The notes beneath the pieces were generated by a model. That model saw only the letters and a program-made list of their open reading frames with translations, was not told the DNA's origin and ran no database searches. From Bosea sp. AS-1 (GTDB taxonomy: Bacteria; Pseudomonadota; Alphaproteobacteria; Rhizobiales; Beijerinckiaceae), in NCBI RefSeq assembly GCF_002220095.1, contig NZ_CP022372.1, forward strand, positions 3,940,501 through 4,004,500: 64,000 bases of DNA, in the 5' to 3' direction. Shown here in pieces: positions 52,018 to 61,225 of this stretch (position 1 is its first letter; each line of letters begins with the position of its first letter). A program made the translations under genes and the position numbers.

Positions 52018-52290
52018 TTACCGCCAGCCGTAACCATAGCCGTAGCGCGGCGGGGGCGGCCGCATGCCAAAACCGTCAGAATAGCGATGCCAGCGGCGCT
52101 GCCCCCAGAAGCCGTGGACGGCCGGCGGTGCCGGGCGCCAGCCATAATCGTAGACCGGGCGCTCATAGCTGTTCTCGTAACGGCCGCCGAAGGCCTGAGC
52201 ATCGCCCGCCCCCGCGAGGGTCGAGACAGCCAATGCGACGCCGCCGAGAGCAAGGGCGGCAAAACCGATCCGGGCGCGATTGCCAAACAT
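52018..52290 (-). CDS. small exported Tyr/Gly/Arg-rich protein
   Basis: A 90-residue protein. A clear signal peptide (ARIGFAALALGGVALAVSTL, cleavage near GDAQA) precedes a ~45-residue mature part rich in Tyr, Arg, Pro and Gly (YGYGYGWR at the end). I know no domain for it; similar short envelope proteins are common in Hyphomicrobiales. ATG at 52290 has AGGA at 8 bases, so the upstream extension is unlikely. It is monocistronic with its own terminator. Confidence 0.8.
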   Translation of the reverse strand: MFGNRARIGFAALALGGVALAVSTLAGAGDAQAFGGRYENSYERPVYDYGWRPAPPAVHGFWGQRRWHRYSDGFGMRPPPPRYGYGYGWR

Positions 52291-52388
52291 CGTCGTTGTC
52301 CTGTTCCGGGCGGGAAACCTCCCCGCCACGGATCGGACATTCGCAGGTCGTGGCTGAACGGGTTTTGAGGGCGCCGTTCAGCCCGCGT

Positions 52389-53177
52389 TTAACTAGCGGA
52401 GAGCTGTTCGCGCTTGAGCAGGAGCGAGGCCGCGATCACCACGACGGCCACGGCGGCGATCATGATGGTGCAGGCAGCATTGATTTCTGGGGAGACGCCG
52501 AGCTTTACCGCCGAATAGAGCCGCATCGGCAACGTGGTCGCGCCGGGGCCGGTGGTGAAGCTCGCCACGACCAGATCGTCGAGCGAGAGCGTGAAGGCGA
52601 GCATCCAGGCCGCCGCCACCGCTGGCCAGATCAGCGGCAGGGTCACCGTCCAGAAGGTGACGAAGGGCGTGGCGCCGAGATCCTGTGCCGCCTCCTCCAG
52701 CGAGCGATCGAAGCCGGCGAGCCGCGACTGCACGACGATACAGGCAAAGCCGAGGCTGAAGGTCGCGTGAGCGATGGTCACGGTCCAGAAGCCGCGCTCG
52801 ACATCCGCCGCCACGAAGAGCAACAGCAGCGACAGGCCCGTCACCACCTCGGGCATGACCAACGGCGCCAATACCATGCCGGAGAACAGTGTCCGGCCGA
52901 GAAAACGGCCATGGCGGGCGAGCGCCAGCGCCGCCAGTGTGCCGAGCGCGGTCGCCAGCGTCGCCGAAACCACGCCGAGGCGGATCGAAAGCCAGGCGGC
53001 GTCGAGCAGCGGCTCATTCGCCATCAGGGCACCGTACCAATGCGTCGAGAAGCCGCCCCAGACCGTGACGAGGCGCGAGGCGTTGAAGGAATAGGCGATC
53101 AGCGTGACGATCGGCAGATAGAGGAAGGCGAAGCCGAGGATCAGCGCCAGGATGAGGCCGGGACCGAGGCGCTTCAT
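52389..53177 (-). CDS. potI: polyamine-type ABC transporter permease 2 (PotI/PotC-like)
   Basis: A 262-residue inner-membrane permease with six helices. The EAA loop that contacts the ATPase is EEAAQDLGATPFVTFWTVTL, followed by the typical LPLIWPAVAAAWMLAFTLSLDD region. The sequence starts MKRLGPGLILALILGFAFLY. Its start overlaps the potH stop by 4 bases. It is the last gene of the potF-G-H-I unit. Confidence 0.94.
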   Translation of the reverse strand: MKRLGPGLILALILGFAFLYLPIVTLIAYSFNASRLVTVWGGFSTHWYGALMANEPLLDAAWLSIRLGVVSATLATALGTLAALALARHGRFLGRTLFSGMVLAPLVMPEVVTGLSLLLLFVAADVERGFWTVTIAHATFSLGFACIVVQSRLAGFDRSLEEAAQDLGATPFVTFWTVTLPLIWPAVAAAWMLAFTLSLDDLVVASFTTGPGATTLPMRLYSAVKLGVSPEINAACTIMIAAVAVVVIAASLLLKREQLSAS

Positions 53178-54076
53178 GCCGCCAGCTCCCGCTTCAACCG
53201 GGCGCGCTGCAGCAGCACCAGCGGCAGGACCAGCACGACGAGCAGAACGACCGCCACGGCGGAGGCCAAAGGCCAGTCGCGGTTCGAGAAGAACTCGCTC
53301 CAGAGCACCTTGCCGATCATCACCGTATCGGGACCACCGAGCAGGTCGGGAATAACGAACTCGCCCACGGCCGGGACGAAGACGAGCGCCGAGCCGGCGA
53401 GAATGCCGGGCAGCGACAACGGCAACGTCACCGTGAAGAAGGCCGTCAGCGGCGTCGCACCGAGATCGGCCGCCGCTTCGAGCAACCCGCGATCGAGCTT
53501 TTCCAGCGTCGCGAAGAGCGGCAGCACCATGAAGGGCAGGTAGGAATAGACCATGCCGATCAGCACCGCCGTCTCGGTGTTGAGCAGGCGCAGCGGCTCT
53601 CCTTCCAAGCCGAGCAGGCCAAGCGCCGCATCGAGCAGTCCTTCGGGCCTCAGGATGCCGATCCAGGCGTAGACGCGGATCAGGAAGGAGGTCCAGAACG
53701 GCAGGATGACGAGGACGAGCAGCACGCCGCGCCAGCGCGCCGGTGCCGAGGCCATGGCGTAGGCGAGCGGATAGCCGATCGCGAGCGCGACGAGCGTCGT
53801 CGTCGCCGCCAGCCGCAGCGAGTAGAGATAGCTCTGCCAGTAGAGCGGGTCGTCTCCGAGCAGGCTGAAATTCGCCAGATCGAGCTGCGACAGGAAATCG
53901 CCGAGCTGGGCAATGCCTTCCCAATGCGGCGCATAGGGCGGCAGCGCCGTCGCCGCCTGCGAGAACGCCATGCGCAGCACGATGGCGAAGGGCACCAGGA
54001 AGAACAGCGCAAGCCAGAGATAGGGCACGGCCACGACGAGCCGGCCAAGCCGTCGCGGGGAACCGCCTGCGCTCAT
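53174..54076 (-). CDS. potH: polyamine-type ABC transporter permease 1 (PotH/PotB-like)
   Basis: A 300-residue permease. The N-terminal helix is VAVPYLWLALFFLVPFAIVL, the large periplasmic loop follows, and the family stretch LVILPFWTSFLIRVYAWIGI is intact. The EAA loop is EAAADLGATPLTAFFTVTLP. It overlaps potG and potI by 4 bases each, so the three components are translationally coupled. Confidence 0.94.
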   Translation of the reverse strand: MSAGGSPRRLGRLVVAVPYLWLALFFLVPFAIVLRMAFSQAATALPPYAPHWEGIAQLGDFLSQLDLANFSLLGDDPLYWQSYLYSLRLAATTTLVALAIGYPLAYAMASAPARWRGVLLVLVILPFWTSFLIRVYAWIGILRPEGLLDAALGLLGLEGEPLRLLNTETAVLIGMVYSYLPFMVLPLFATLEKLDRGLLEAAADLGATPLTAFFTVTLPLSLPGILAGSALVFVPAVGEFVIPDLLGGPDTVMIGKVLWSEFFSNRDWPLASAVAVVLLVVLVLPLVLLQRARLKRELAA

Positions 54077-55242
54077 GGCGGCAGCACCACGCCGGCCTCG
54101 ACGTCCCAGGAGAGCCAGACCCTGTCATCCCAGGCGAAGGGCCGCGCAAGGCGGCGGGTACGGTTGGCGAGCGCGACCTTGATGAGCTGGCCGCCCTCCC
54201 CTTCGTCGCCCTGCCCGCCGACCATCACCTGGATCATGGTGAAATCGCCGAGATAGCCGATGTCCCAGATCTCGCCCGCGACCTTGTTGACCGCCTGCGG
54301 CGGCTCGTCATGGGCGATCTCGATCTTCTCGGGCCGGATGCCGATCAGCAGCGGATCGCCCGGCTTCAGCGCCGGCGCCTCCTCGTCGAGATCGACCGTG
54401 CCGACACGAGGCACAGAGGCCCGGACGAGCTCGCCGTCGATGGCTTTCACCCGGCTTTCGAAGATGTTGATGTCGCCGACGAACTCGGCGACATGGCGGT
54501 TCGCCGGCGCCTCGTAGATCACGTCGGGCGGACCGATCTGGACGAGCTTGCCGTGATCCATCACCGCCATGCGGTCGGCCATGGTCATCGCCTCGTCCTG
54601 GTCGTGGGTGACGACCATGAAGGTCAGGCCGAGCTCGCTCTGCAGGTCCATCAGCTCGAACTGGGTCTGCTCACGCAGCTTGCGGTCGAGCGCCGCCATC
54701 GGCTCGTCGAGCAGAAGCAGCTTCGGCCGCTTGGCGAGCGAGCGTGCGAGCGCGACGCGCTGGCGCTGGCCGCCGGAGAGCTGATGTGGCTTGCGCCCGC
54801 CGAAACCGGTGAGCTTCACCAGCTCCAGCATTTCCTCGACCCGGCGGGCGATCTCGGCTCGCGGCAGCCCCTCGCGCTTCAAACCGTAGGCGATGTTGCT
54901 TGCCACGCTGAGATGCGGGAACAGCGCATAGGACTGGAACATCATGTTGACCGGGCGCAGATGCGGCGGCACGGCGGTGATATCCTGCCCATCGAGCAGG
55001 ATCGTCCCCTCGTCCGGCGTCTCGAAACCGGCGAGCATGCGCATCAGCGTGGTCTTGCCGCAGCCGGACGGTCCCAGCAGCGCGAAGAATTCGCGCGGAT
55101 AGAGCAAGAGAGAGAGATCGCCGACGGCGGTGACGTTACCGAAGCGCTTGGTCACGCCCCGGAACTCGACCAACGGCTTTGCAGCCGGGTCGTTCCAGGG
55201 CTGAAAGGCCCGGCGCACGCTGCCGGGCGAGGTCTTCTTCAT
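54073..55242 (-). CDS. potG: polyamine-type ABC transporter ATPase (PotG/PotA-like)
   Basis: A 389-residue ATPase. Walker A is LGPSGCGKTT, the signature LSGGQRQRVALARSLA, Walker B LLLLDEPMAALD, with the switch His in VVTHDQDEA. The C-terminal TOBE-type regulatory domain is about 140 residues. ATG at 55240-55242 begins MKKTSPGSVRRAFQPWND, the usual PotG N-terminus. It lies 26 bases after potF. Confidence 0.95.
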   Translation of the reverse strand: MKKTSPGSVRRAFQPWNDPAAKPLVEFRGVTKRFGNVTAVGDLSLLLYPREFFALLGPSGCGKTTLMRMLAGFETPDEGTILLDGQDITAVPPHLRPVNMMFQSYALFPHLSVASNIAYGLKREGLPRAEIARRVEEMLELVKLTGFGGRKPHQLSGGQRQRVALARSLAKRPKLLLLDEPMAALDRKLREQTQFELMDLQSELGLTFMVVTHDQDEAMTMADRMAVMDHGKLVQIGPPDVIYEAPANRHVAEFVGDINIFESRVKAIDGELVRASVPRVGTVDLDEEAPALKPGDPLLIGIRPEKIEIAHDEPPQAVNKVAGEIWDIGYLGDFTMIQVMVGGQGDEGEGGQLIKVALANRTRRLARPFAWDDRVWLSWDVEAGVVLPP

Positions 55243-55268
55243 GGTGGCCGCGCCCTGCCCGAACGCGC

Positions 55269-56381
55269 TCACTTGCCCGTCTTCACGCGGGTCCAGAGCC
55301 GATTGACCAGGCGCTGCGACTTCTGGTCGTAGGGCGTGATCGTGTAGAGTCGTCCCATCACATCCTCCGGCGGGTAGACACCGGGGTTGTCGCGCAGTGC
55401 TGCTGACAGAAACGGCTTCGAGGTGATGTTGCCGTTGGCGTACTGGATGAAGTCCGAGTTCTTCGCCGCCATCTCGGGCTTGTTGACGAAGTCGATGAAC
55501 TTCAACGCCGCGTCGACATTGGCCGCGTCCTTCGGGATGACGAAGGAATCGAACCACATCAGCGCGCCCTCCTTCGGAATCGAATAACCGATCTGGACGC
55601 CGTTCTTGGCCTCCTCGGCCCGCTTCTTGGCCTGGAGGATGTCGCCCGAATAGCCGACAGCCAGGCAGATATCGCCGTTGGCCAGCGCGTTGATGTATTC
55701 GGAGGAATGGAACTTCTGAATATAGGGCCGGATCTTGCGCAAGAGCTCGCCGGCCTTGTTGAGATCCGCTTCCTTCTTCGAATCCGGATCGAGACCGAGA
55801 TAGCGCAGAGCTGCCGGGAACATCTCCTCGGTCGCATCGAGGACATGGACGCCGCAATTGGAAAGCTTCTTGAGCTGCTCCGGCTCGAAAACGATCTTCC
55901 AACTGTCGACCACCGCATCGGGGCCGAGGCGTTCCTTGACCTTGGCGGTGTTGTAGCCGATCCCCGTGGTGCCCCACATGTAGTTCACGGCGTATTTGTT
56001 GTCGGGGTCGTATTTGGCGAGCCGCGTCTGGATCTCGGGCCAGATGTTCTTGAGATTGGGCACCCTGGCCTTGTCGATCGGCTGGTAGATGCCGAGCGGA
56101 ATATGCCGAGGCAGGAAGGAAGCCGTCACGACGATCAGGTCGTAGCCGGTCTTGCCGGCGAGAAGCTTGGTCTCGACCGTCTCCATCTGGTCGAAGGTGT
56201 CGTAGACGACGGTGATCCCGGTCTCTTTCTTGAACGCGTCGAGCACCTCGGGATCGACATAGTCGGACCAGTTGAAGATCCGGAGTTGCTTGTCCTGCGC
56301 CGCGGCCGGCGCGGCGAGAAGTCCCAGTCCGATCGCGCAGGCCGCAATGGCCTCGGTCAAACGCTTCGTCGTCTTACCCAA
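55269..56381 (-). CDS. potF: polyamine-type ABC transporter periplasmic binding protein
   Basis: A 370-residue binding protein. The signal peptide ends near APAAAQ. The mature start LRIFNWSDYVDPEVLDAFKK and the segments YDLIVVTASFLPRHI and YMWGTTGIGYN match PotF, whose ligand is putrescine or spermidine. The residue pattern in the pocket (W in FNWSDY, D in the WFDSFVIP region) is compatible but does not settle the ligand. It is the first gene of a complete four-gene importer. Confidence 0.93.
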   Translation of the reverse strand: MGKTTKRLTEAIAACAIGLGLLAAPAAAQDKQLRIFNWSDYVDPEVLDAFKKETGITVVYDTFDQMETVETKLLAGKTGYDLIVVTASFLPRHIPLGIYQPIDKARVPNLKNIWPEIQTRLAKYDPDNKYAVNYMWGTTGIGYNTAKVKERLGPDAVVDSWKIVFEPEQLKKLSNCGVHVLDATEEMFPAALRYLGLDPDSKKEADLNKAGELLRKIRPYIQKFHSSEYINALANGDICLAVGYSGDILQAKKRAEEAKNGVQIGYSIPKEGALMWFDSFVIPKDAANVDAALKFIDFVNKPEMAAKNSDFIQYANGNITSKPFLSAALRDNPGVYPPEDVMGRLYTITPYDQKSQRLVNRLWTRVKTGK

Positions 56382-56563
56382 TCTGCCCCTCCATCAAGCT
56401 CAGGCGCGCGCACGCTACCAGCTTTCCCCCCGGCATCAACCGCCATCGGGCGCGGCCTGATGCCTGCACACAGGCAAGCGGTGCTGAAAGCCCCGGCAGG
56501 CTGACGCAAGCGTGATCGCTCCCGTCCTTGCCGGTCTGCACGACCTTGCACATACCGTGCCTG

Positions 56564-57301
56564 ATGCGCTTTCTCCGCCGTTTCCTGCTGTTCTTCACCC
56601 TCGCCTTTCTGCTTCCGGTCGCGAGCCATGCCGGCTGGTGGATCTGGCAGACCCATGCGCCCGACTGGCGCCGAGCCGATTGGGCGAGTGCCAAGCTCCT
56701 GCCCGCCGCCTCGATCGAGCCCGAAGCGACCGTGCACATCTTCGCGGCCCGCGTCGGCCGCTGGCGCGGCATCTTCGCGCACCATTCATGGATCGTGGTG
56801 AAGGAGGCTAATGCCTCCGCCTATACGCGCTTCGATGTCGTCGGCTGGGGCACGCCGGTGCGCGTCAACCATCGCGAGGCGGACGGCCGCTGGTTCGGCA
56901 ACACACCGGAGCTTGTCGCAGAGATCCGAGGCGGGGACGCCGAGCGCCTGATTCCACGCATCCGTGCTGCAGTAGCCAGCTATGCCTATTCGCAACCCGG
57001 CAGCTACCTCGCCTGGCCAGGTCCGAACTCCAACAGCTTCGTCCAGCATGTGCTGACCGACGTGCCGGAGCTGCGTCAGGCCCTGCCGCCGACCGCCATC
57101 GGCAAGGACTGGCGCGAGAGCGGCCTCTTCGCCGGATTCACAGCGAGCCGGACCGGACTTCAGGCCTCGCTCTACGGGTTGGCCGGCATCACGATCGGCT
57201 GGGTCGAAGGCGTCGAGATCAATATCCTCGGCCTCGTCGCCGGGCTCGACCTGCGCAGCCCGGCGTTGAAGCTGCCGGGCTGGGGACGGGTCGGAGTCTG
57301 A
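56564..57301 (+). CDS. DUF3750 domain protein, membrane-anchored
   Basis: A 245-residue protein. An N-terminal hydrophobic segment (RRFLLFFTLAFLLPVASHAG) serves as signal or anchor. The DUF3750 part includes IFAARVGRWRGIFAHHSWIV, FDVVGWGTPVRVNHREADG, and the conserved SYLAWPGPNSNSFVQHV, whose polar and His residues hint at a hydrolase-like pocket. Function is not known. A TTG 36 bases upstream is in frame but the ATG at 56564 gives a better signal sequence. It converges with the next gene, 6 bases apart. Confidence 0.82.
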   Translation: MRFLRRFLLFFTLAFLLPVASHAGWWIWQTHAPDWRRADWASAKLLPAASIEPEATVHIFAARVGRWRGIFAHHSWIVVKEANASAYTRFDVVGWGTPVRVNHREADGRWFGNTPELVAEIRGGDAERLIPRIRAAVASYAYSQPGSYLAWPGPNSNSFVQHVLTDVPELRQALPPTAIGKDWRESGLFAGFTASRTGLQASLYGLAGITIGWVEGVEINILGLVAGLDLRSPALKLPGWGRVGV

Positions 57302-57307
57302 GCGGCC

Positions 57308-58591
57308 TCAGACCGCCTCGAAGGCCTGTGCCAGGTCCGAGATCAGATCCTCGATGTTCTCGATGCCGACCGAGATGCGGATCAGCGCGTCAGTCAGCCC
57401 GATCTCCTCGCGCAGCTCCCTGGCGACGCCGGAGTGGGTCATCGCGGCGGGGTGAGAGACCAGCGTCTCGGTGCCGCCGAGGCTGACCGCGAGCTTCATG
57501 ATCTGCAGATTGTCGAGCAGCGCGAAGGCCTCCCTCTCCCCGCCCTTGACGTCGAAGGCGAAGGTCGAGCCCGCCGCCGTGCACTGCCGGTCGAAGACCG
57601 CCTTGCGCGGATCGCCGTCCTTGAGATTGCCGAGATAGTGGACTTTCGCCACCTTCGGATGGCTCTCGAGGTATTCGGCGACGAGCTTCGCGTTCTCGTT
57701 GGCGCGGCTCATGCGGATGTCGAGCGTCTCGAGCGAGCGCATCAGCATCCAGCAGGAATTCGGATCGAGCTGCGTGCCGAGCGAGCCACGCCAGCTCTTC
57801 ACCTGCCGGACCAGCGCCTCGGAACCGCTGATCGAGCCACCGACGAGGTCGGAGTGGCCGCCGACATATTTGGTCAGCGAGAGCAGGGTCAGGTCCGCGC
57901 CGAGCGCGAGCGGCTTCTGGTATTTCGGACCGAGCAGGGTGTTGTCGACGACGACGGGCGGGCGATGGCCCTGCGACGCCTCAAGCTCGTCGGCGATCGC
58001 CTTGCAGGCGGCGAGGTCGACGAGGCCGTTGGTCGGATTGGCCGGGGTCTCGACCAGGATCATCGCGACGCGGCCCTTGGCGGCCGCCGCCTTGGCGACA
58101 CTGCGCATCTGCGCGACATCGAGCCCGTCGGTGAAGCCGAAGGGCGTGACGCCGAAAGCGCCCATCTGGTTCTTCAGCAGGGTCTCGGTGCCGCCATAGA
58201 GCGGGCGCGAATGGATGATGGTGTCGCCGGGGCGCAGGAAGGCGAAGCAGGTCGTCGCGATCGCGGCCATGCCCGAGGCGAAGACGGCGCATTTCTCGGC
58301 TTCGTCCCAGATCGCCAGGCGATCCTCGAGGATCTCCATGTTGGGGTGGTTGAAGCGCGAATAGACGAGGCCGGATTTCTCGCCGGGCTTGAGCTGGCGG
58401 CGACCGGCGGTGAGATCGAAGAAGTCCTTGCCCTGCTGGGCGTTCTCGAAGACGAAGGTCGAGGTCAGGAAGACCGGCGGCTTCAGCGAGCCTTCCGACA
58501 TGGCCGGCGAATAGCCGAAGCCCATCATCAGCGTCTCGGGATGGAGCTTGCGGTTGGCTATCCGGTCCTTGTGATAGCTGTCGTTGCTCAT
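57308..58591 (-). CDS. PLP-dependent cystathionine gamma-synthase family enzyme (methionine gamma-lyase-like)
   Basis: A 427-residue Cys/Met-metabolism PLP enzyme. The PLP lysine is K241 in SLTKYVGGHSD. D216 in VVVDNTLL pairs with the pyridine nitrogen, and YSRFNHPNMEILEDRLA is the phosphate-binding region. An insertion around residues 46-72 sets it in the longer subgroup often labelled only gamma-synthase family. The divergent Lrp-type regulator suggests an amino-acid-induced catabolic enzyme, such as methionine gamma-lyase, and not biosynthesis; that is inference. ATG at 58591 has GGGAG at 7 bases. Confidence 0.9.
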   Translation of the reverse strand: MSNDSYHKDRIANRKLHPETLMMGFGYSPAMSEGSLKPPVFLTSTFVFENAQQGKDFFDLTAGRRQLKPGEKSGLVYSRFNHPNMEILEDRLAIWDEAEKCAVFASGMAAIATTCFAFLRPGDTIIHSRPLYGGTETLLKNQMGAFGVTPFGFTDGLDVAQMRSVAKAAAAKGRVAMILVETPANPTNGLVDLAACKAIADELEASQGHRPPVVVDNTLLGPKYQKPLALGADLTLLSLTKYVGGHSDLVGGSISGSEALVRQVKSWRGSLGTQLDPNSCWMLMRSLETLDIRMSRANENAKLVAEYLESHPKVAKVHYLGNLKDGDPRKAVFDRQCTAAGSTFAFDVKGGEREAFALLDNLQIMKLAVSLGGTETLVSHPAAMTHSGVARELREEIGLTDALIRISVGIENIEDLISDLAQAFEAV

Positions 58592-58701
58592 GGTTGTTCT
58601 CCCTCGGTCCGGCGCGCGTTGCCCTGCGGTCAGGATATTCCTGCACCGACGCGATTGCTTGGTCGATCGCACTCGCGTTATGGCTTCATCTGCATGTTTC
58701 T

Positions 58702-58736
58702 GCTCATCATGAGCCAAGATGGAGCATATGATGCTC
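58702..58736. promoter_or_regulatory. twin palindromes, candidate Lrp-type operators
   Basis: GCTCAT-C-ATGAGC (58702-58714) and GAGCAT-ATG-ATGCTC (58722-58736) are perfect palindromes with centres 21 bases apart, two helical turns. They lie in the gap between the PLP enzyme gene and the divergent lrp-type gene; the second covers the regulator's start codon region. This fits binding by an Lrp octamer and autoregulation. Confidence 0.6.
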
Positions 58737-59189
58737 GATACGATCGATCGCCGCATTCTCGCCCTGCTCCGGGAGGACGGGCGGATCACCAACCAGGAAC
58801 TCTCACAGAAGGTTGGTCTTTCCCCGACGCCGTGCCTGCGCCGCCTGAAGCGGCTGGAAGAGACCGGCGTCATCCAGGGCTATACGGCCGTGGTCGACCC
58901 GAAGGCCTATGGGCTGCCGTTCAGCGTCTTCGTCTCGGTGCGCCTCATCCAGCAGAACCAGGAACACATCGCCGAATTCGAGAAGGCGATCGAGAGCTGG
59001 AGCGAGGTGGCGGAATGCTACCTGATGACCGGCTCGCAGGATTATCTGCTGCGTGTCGTCACCGACGGCATCGAAGGCTATGAGCGCTTCCTGAAGCAGA
59101 AGGTGACGCGGCTGAAATGCATCCAGTCGGTCGAATCCAATTTCGCGCTGGCGACGATCAAGAAGCGCTCCGGCCTGCCGCCGATCTGA
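58731..59189 (+). CDS. Lrp/AsnC-family transcriptional regulator
   Basis: A ~152-residue regulator. The N-terminal helix-turn-helix (LDTIDRRILALLREDGRITN; VGLSPTPCLRRLKRLEETGV) is followed by the ligand-binding RAM domain (YLMTGSQDYLLRVV; VESNFALATIK). Starts at 58719, 58728 and 58731 are in frame; GGAG at 58721-58724 favours the last. It is divergent from the PLP enzyme gene and probably controls it and itself through the palindromes between them. Its stop lies 2 bases from a convergent hydrolase gene. Confidence 0.93.
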   Translation: MLDTIDRRILALLREDGRITNQELSQKVGLSPTPCLRRLKRLEETGVIQGYTAVVDPKAYGLPFSVFVSVRLIQQNQEHIAEFEKAIESWSEVAECYLMTGSQDYLLRVVTDGIEGYERFLKQKVTRLKCIQSVESNFALATIKKRSGLPPI

Positions 59190-59191
59190 AT

Positions 59192-60085
59192 TCAGGGGCC
59201 GAGGAGTTCGGGGGCCGCGGCCTGTGCCATCCGCTTCTGCTGGTGCGCCACGCCCGGCACGACGACCTCGCGCCATTGCAGGGGAACGCCGAGGCGAACG
59301 GCTGTCGCCCGGATGTCGGCCATGAAACGCTGGCCGCGCGCGAACCGGGTCGCTCCCTGATCCTCAGCGCCGGGCGACCTGTTGAGCTCCCGGTGAGCCG
59401 CATCCGTATCGCGGTCACCCAGCATGACCGTGACCTGCTTGCCGAGCGCGACGCGCAATGTGGTGTCGGTCGCAGGCGTGCCGCCCAACGAATAGGGATA
59501 GGCGAAGCCGCCCGCCGCGGCGGCATCGACAGGTCGCGTATAGTAGCCGGCATTCGCCACGACCGCCTTGGAGAAGCGGGCCTCGGGCATCAGCAGCGCC
59601 ATCCGGTGCACGAACTGCCCGCCGGCCGAATGCCCGAAAAGCCTGTAGCTCGACCCGGCGGCGCGACCGGCCGCACGCGCCGCGTCGAACAATCTTTCGA
59701 CGACACCGAAGGTCCACCTTGAGTGGTCCGGCTCTCCCCGCACGTTGCCCTGCTGGAATAGCCTGCTCGAAAACCGCTCCTTCTCGAAGCGCGGCGCAGC
59801 GATGAGCACGCCATAACGGTCAGCAGCCTCGACCCAGTAGTCCCGCGAATTCGCGGCATTGCGCCCGGCGCCGTGGATCACGATCACCAGAGGGCATGGC
59901 CTGGCCGCGCAAGCCTCGGGCGTATAGGTCGCGACATCGATCGCTTTCCAGACCGGATCGTCGAAGGTCCATGCGCTGCGGCCCGGGCTCGCGAAAGGCG
60001 CCGGCGTCTGCGCCATTGCAGCCGGCAGCCCGATCCCGACGACGAAGCCGAACAGGACCGAGCCGAGGCGCAAGGCGATCGTCAT
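59192..60085 (-). CDS. exported alpha/beta hydrolase, PHB-depolymerase/esterase-like
   Basis: A 297-residue esterase-type hydrolase. The signal peptide ends near PAAMAQ. The oxyanion region is LVIVIHGAGRNAAN, and the nucleophile is S153 in LFGHSAGGQFVHR. A likely acid lies in VMLGDRDTD and the His in VVVPGVAHQQ. This order is that of the Poly(3HB) depolymerase/LpqC-like group; substrate unknown. It starts right at the stop of the upstream DUF900 gene (adjacent bases), so the two are coupled. Confidence 0.87.
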   Translation of the reverse strand: MTIALRLGSVLFGFVVGIGLPAAMAQTPAPFASPGRSAWTFDDPVWKAIDVATYTPEACAARPCPLVIVIHGAGRNAANSRDYWVEAADRYGVLIAAPRFEKERFSSRLFQQGNVRGEPDHSRWTFGVVERLFDAARAAGRAAGSSYRLFGHSAGGQFVHRMALLMPEARFSKAVVANAGYYTRPVDAAAAGGFAYPYSLGGTPATDTTLRVALGKQVTVMLGDRDTDAAHRELNRSPGAEDQGATRFARGQRFMADIRATAVRLGVPLQWREVVVPGVAHQQKRMAQAAAPELLGP

Positions 60086-61093
60086 TCAGTTCTCGCCGCG
60101 GTCCATGGCGCGGCGCACGACCTGCGTGACTTCGCTGTCCGACAGGAAGAGGTCGTGCCTGAGCAGGCTCCAGCCGCGCCCGGCCGTATCGGCAACACGG
60201 ATGCCGAGCGCATCGAGGCGCGCACGGTCAGCGGCACCTGCACGCGCCACGCCACCGGCGATGCGGGCCGAGACGGCGAGCGCCCGGTCGCCCGGATCGA
60301 TGATGACCGTCATGCGCTTGGCCAGCGGGCCGAGCCGCTTCACCGTCTGCTCGAAGGCGTCGATGTCGACGTCGGGCGAGGCCAGGACGACCGAGCCGAT
60401 GCGTGCATAGACGTCTGGCGAATCCCGCAGCTCGCGCAACCCTTCCAGGGTCAGGAAGGTCCCCATCGAATGAGCGACGATATGGATGCGGCCGATGGTC
60501 GGGTTGGCGACCAGCGCCCGCAGGCTCTCGACGAAGCCGTCGCGGGACCAGAGCGCGCTCTCGCGATCATAGGCATAGTCGAGCAGCTTGCCGCCCGAGG
60601 GCCAGGTGAAGAGAGCGGTGCGCCCCTGGAAGGCGAGCGAGTGCGACAGCTGGCCGGCGCTGCGGACGGCGGATTCGAAGCTCTCATTGTAACCGTGGAC
60701 GTAGAGCAGCACGTCGCGGCCGTTCGCGGCGTTTGAGAACACGCGCGCCGCATCGGTGGCGGTTTCGCGCTCGATGCCGACGATCGCCCAGTCGCCGGCG
60801 ACGGCCGACGAGACCCGCCCGGCAATGCCGCGTCCGGGCGGCGACAGCCTGACCTCCGCAAAGGTCAGCGGGCCTCGGTCGGTGCCGAAATAGGGTGCGG
60901 TATTGCCGACCGATTGGCGCGTGGTCATCACCAGGAGCCGCGGATCCTTGCCGAGGGCCGACAGATCGGCCCGCTCGGGCACGGAAAAGGGCGAGACCGT
61001 CGCCTCGCTCTGCGCGCAAGCGGTTAGTCCAAGCGGCAGCAGGGATGCAAGGGCCAGCGAGAAGCGTGAAAAATCGCGCCTTGTAACAGGCAT
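60086..61093 (-). CDS. DUF900 alpha/beta hydrolase, Tat-type lipoprotein
   Basis: A 335-residue DUF900 hydrolase. The N-terminus PVTRRDFSRFSLALASLLPL has a twin-arginine-like motif and ends in the lipobox LTAC with C26, so the enzyme is probably exported folded and lipid-anchored. The fold markers are VLLYVHGYNESFE and the nucleophile S209 in [13 protein letters not shown]; a likely acid lies in VVLASPDVDIDAFE. ATG at 61093 is preferred over a TTG at 61114. It is paralogous to the next gene upstream (61226-62392). Confidence 0.87.
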   Translation of the reverse strand: MPVTRRDFSRFSLALASLLPLGLTACAQSEATVSPFSVPERADLSALGKDPRLLVMTTRQSVGNTAPYFGTDRGPLTFAEVRLSPPGRGIAGRVSSAVAGDWAIVGIERETATDAARVFSNAANGRDVLLYVHGYNESFESAVRSAGQLSHSLAFQGRTALFTWPSGGKLLDYAYDRESALWSRDGFVESLRALVANPTIGRIHIVAHSMGTFLTLEGLRELRDSPDVYARIGSVVLASPDVDIDAFEQTVKRLGPLAKRMTVIIDPGDRALAVSARIAGGVARAGAADRARLDALGIRVADTAGRGWSLLRHDLFLSDSEVTQVVRRAMDRGEN

Positions 61094-61225
61094 GGGAGCG
61101 GCTATCCGGATCAAGCGAAAGGGTGGGTCTGGGTGACCGGGACTTAAGGGCAGGCTAACGCGGCCAGAATGGGGCGAAGCCGTCGGAGCGCGTCGAATGC
61201 GCTGCCCCGTGGCCGGGACGTCACA

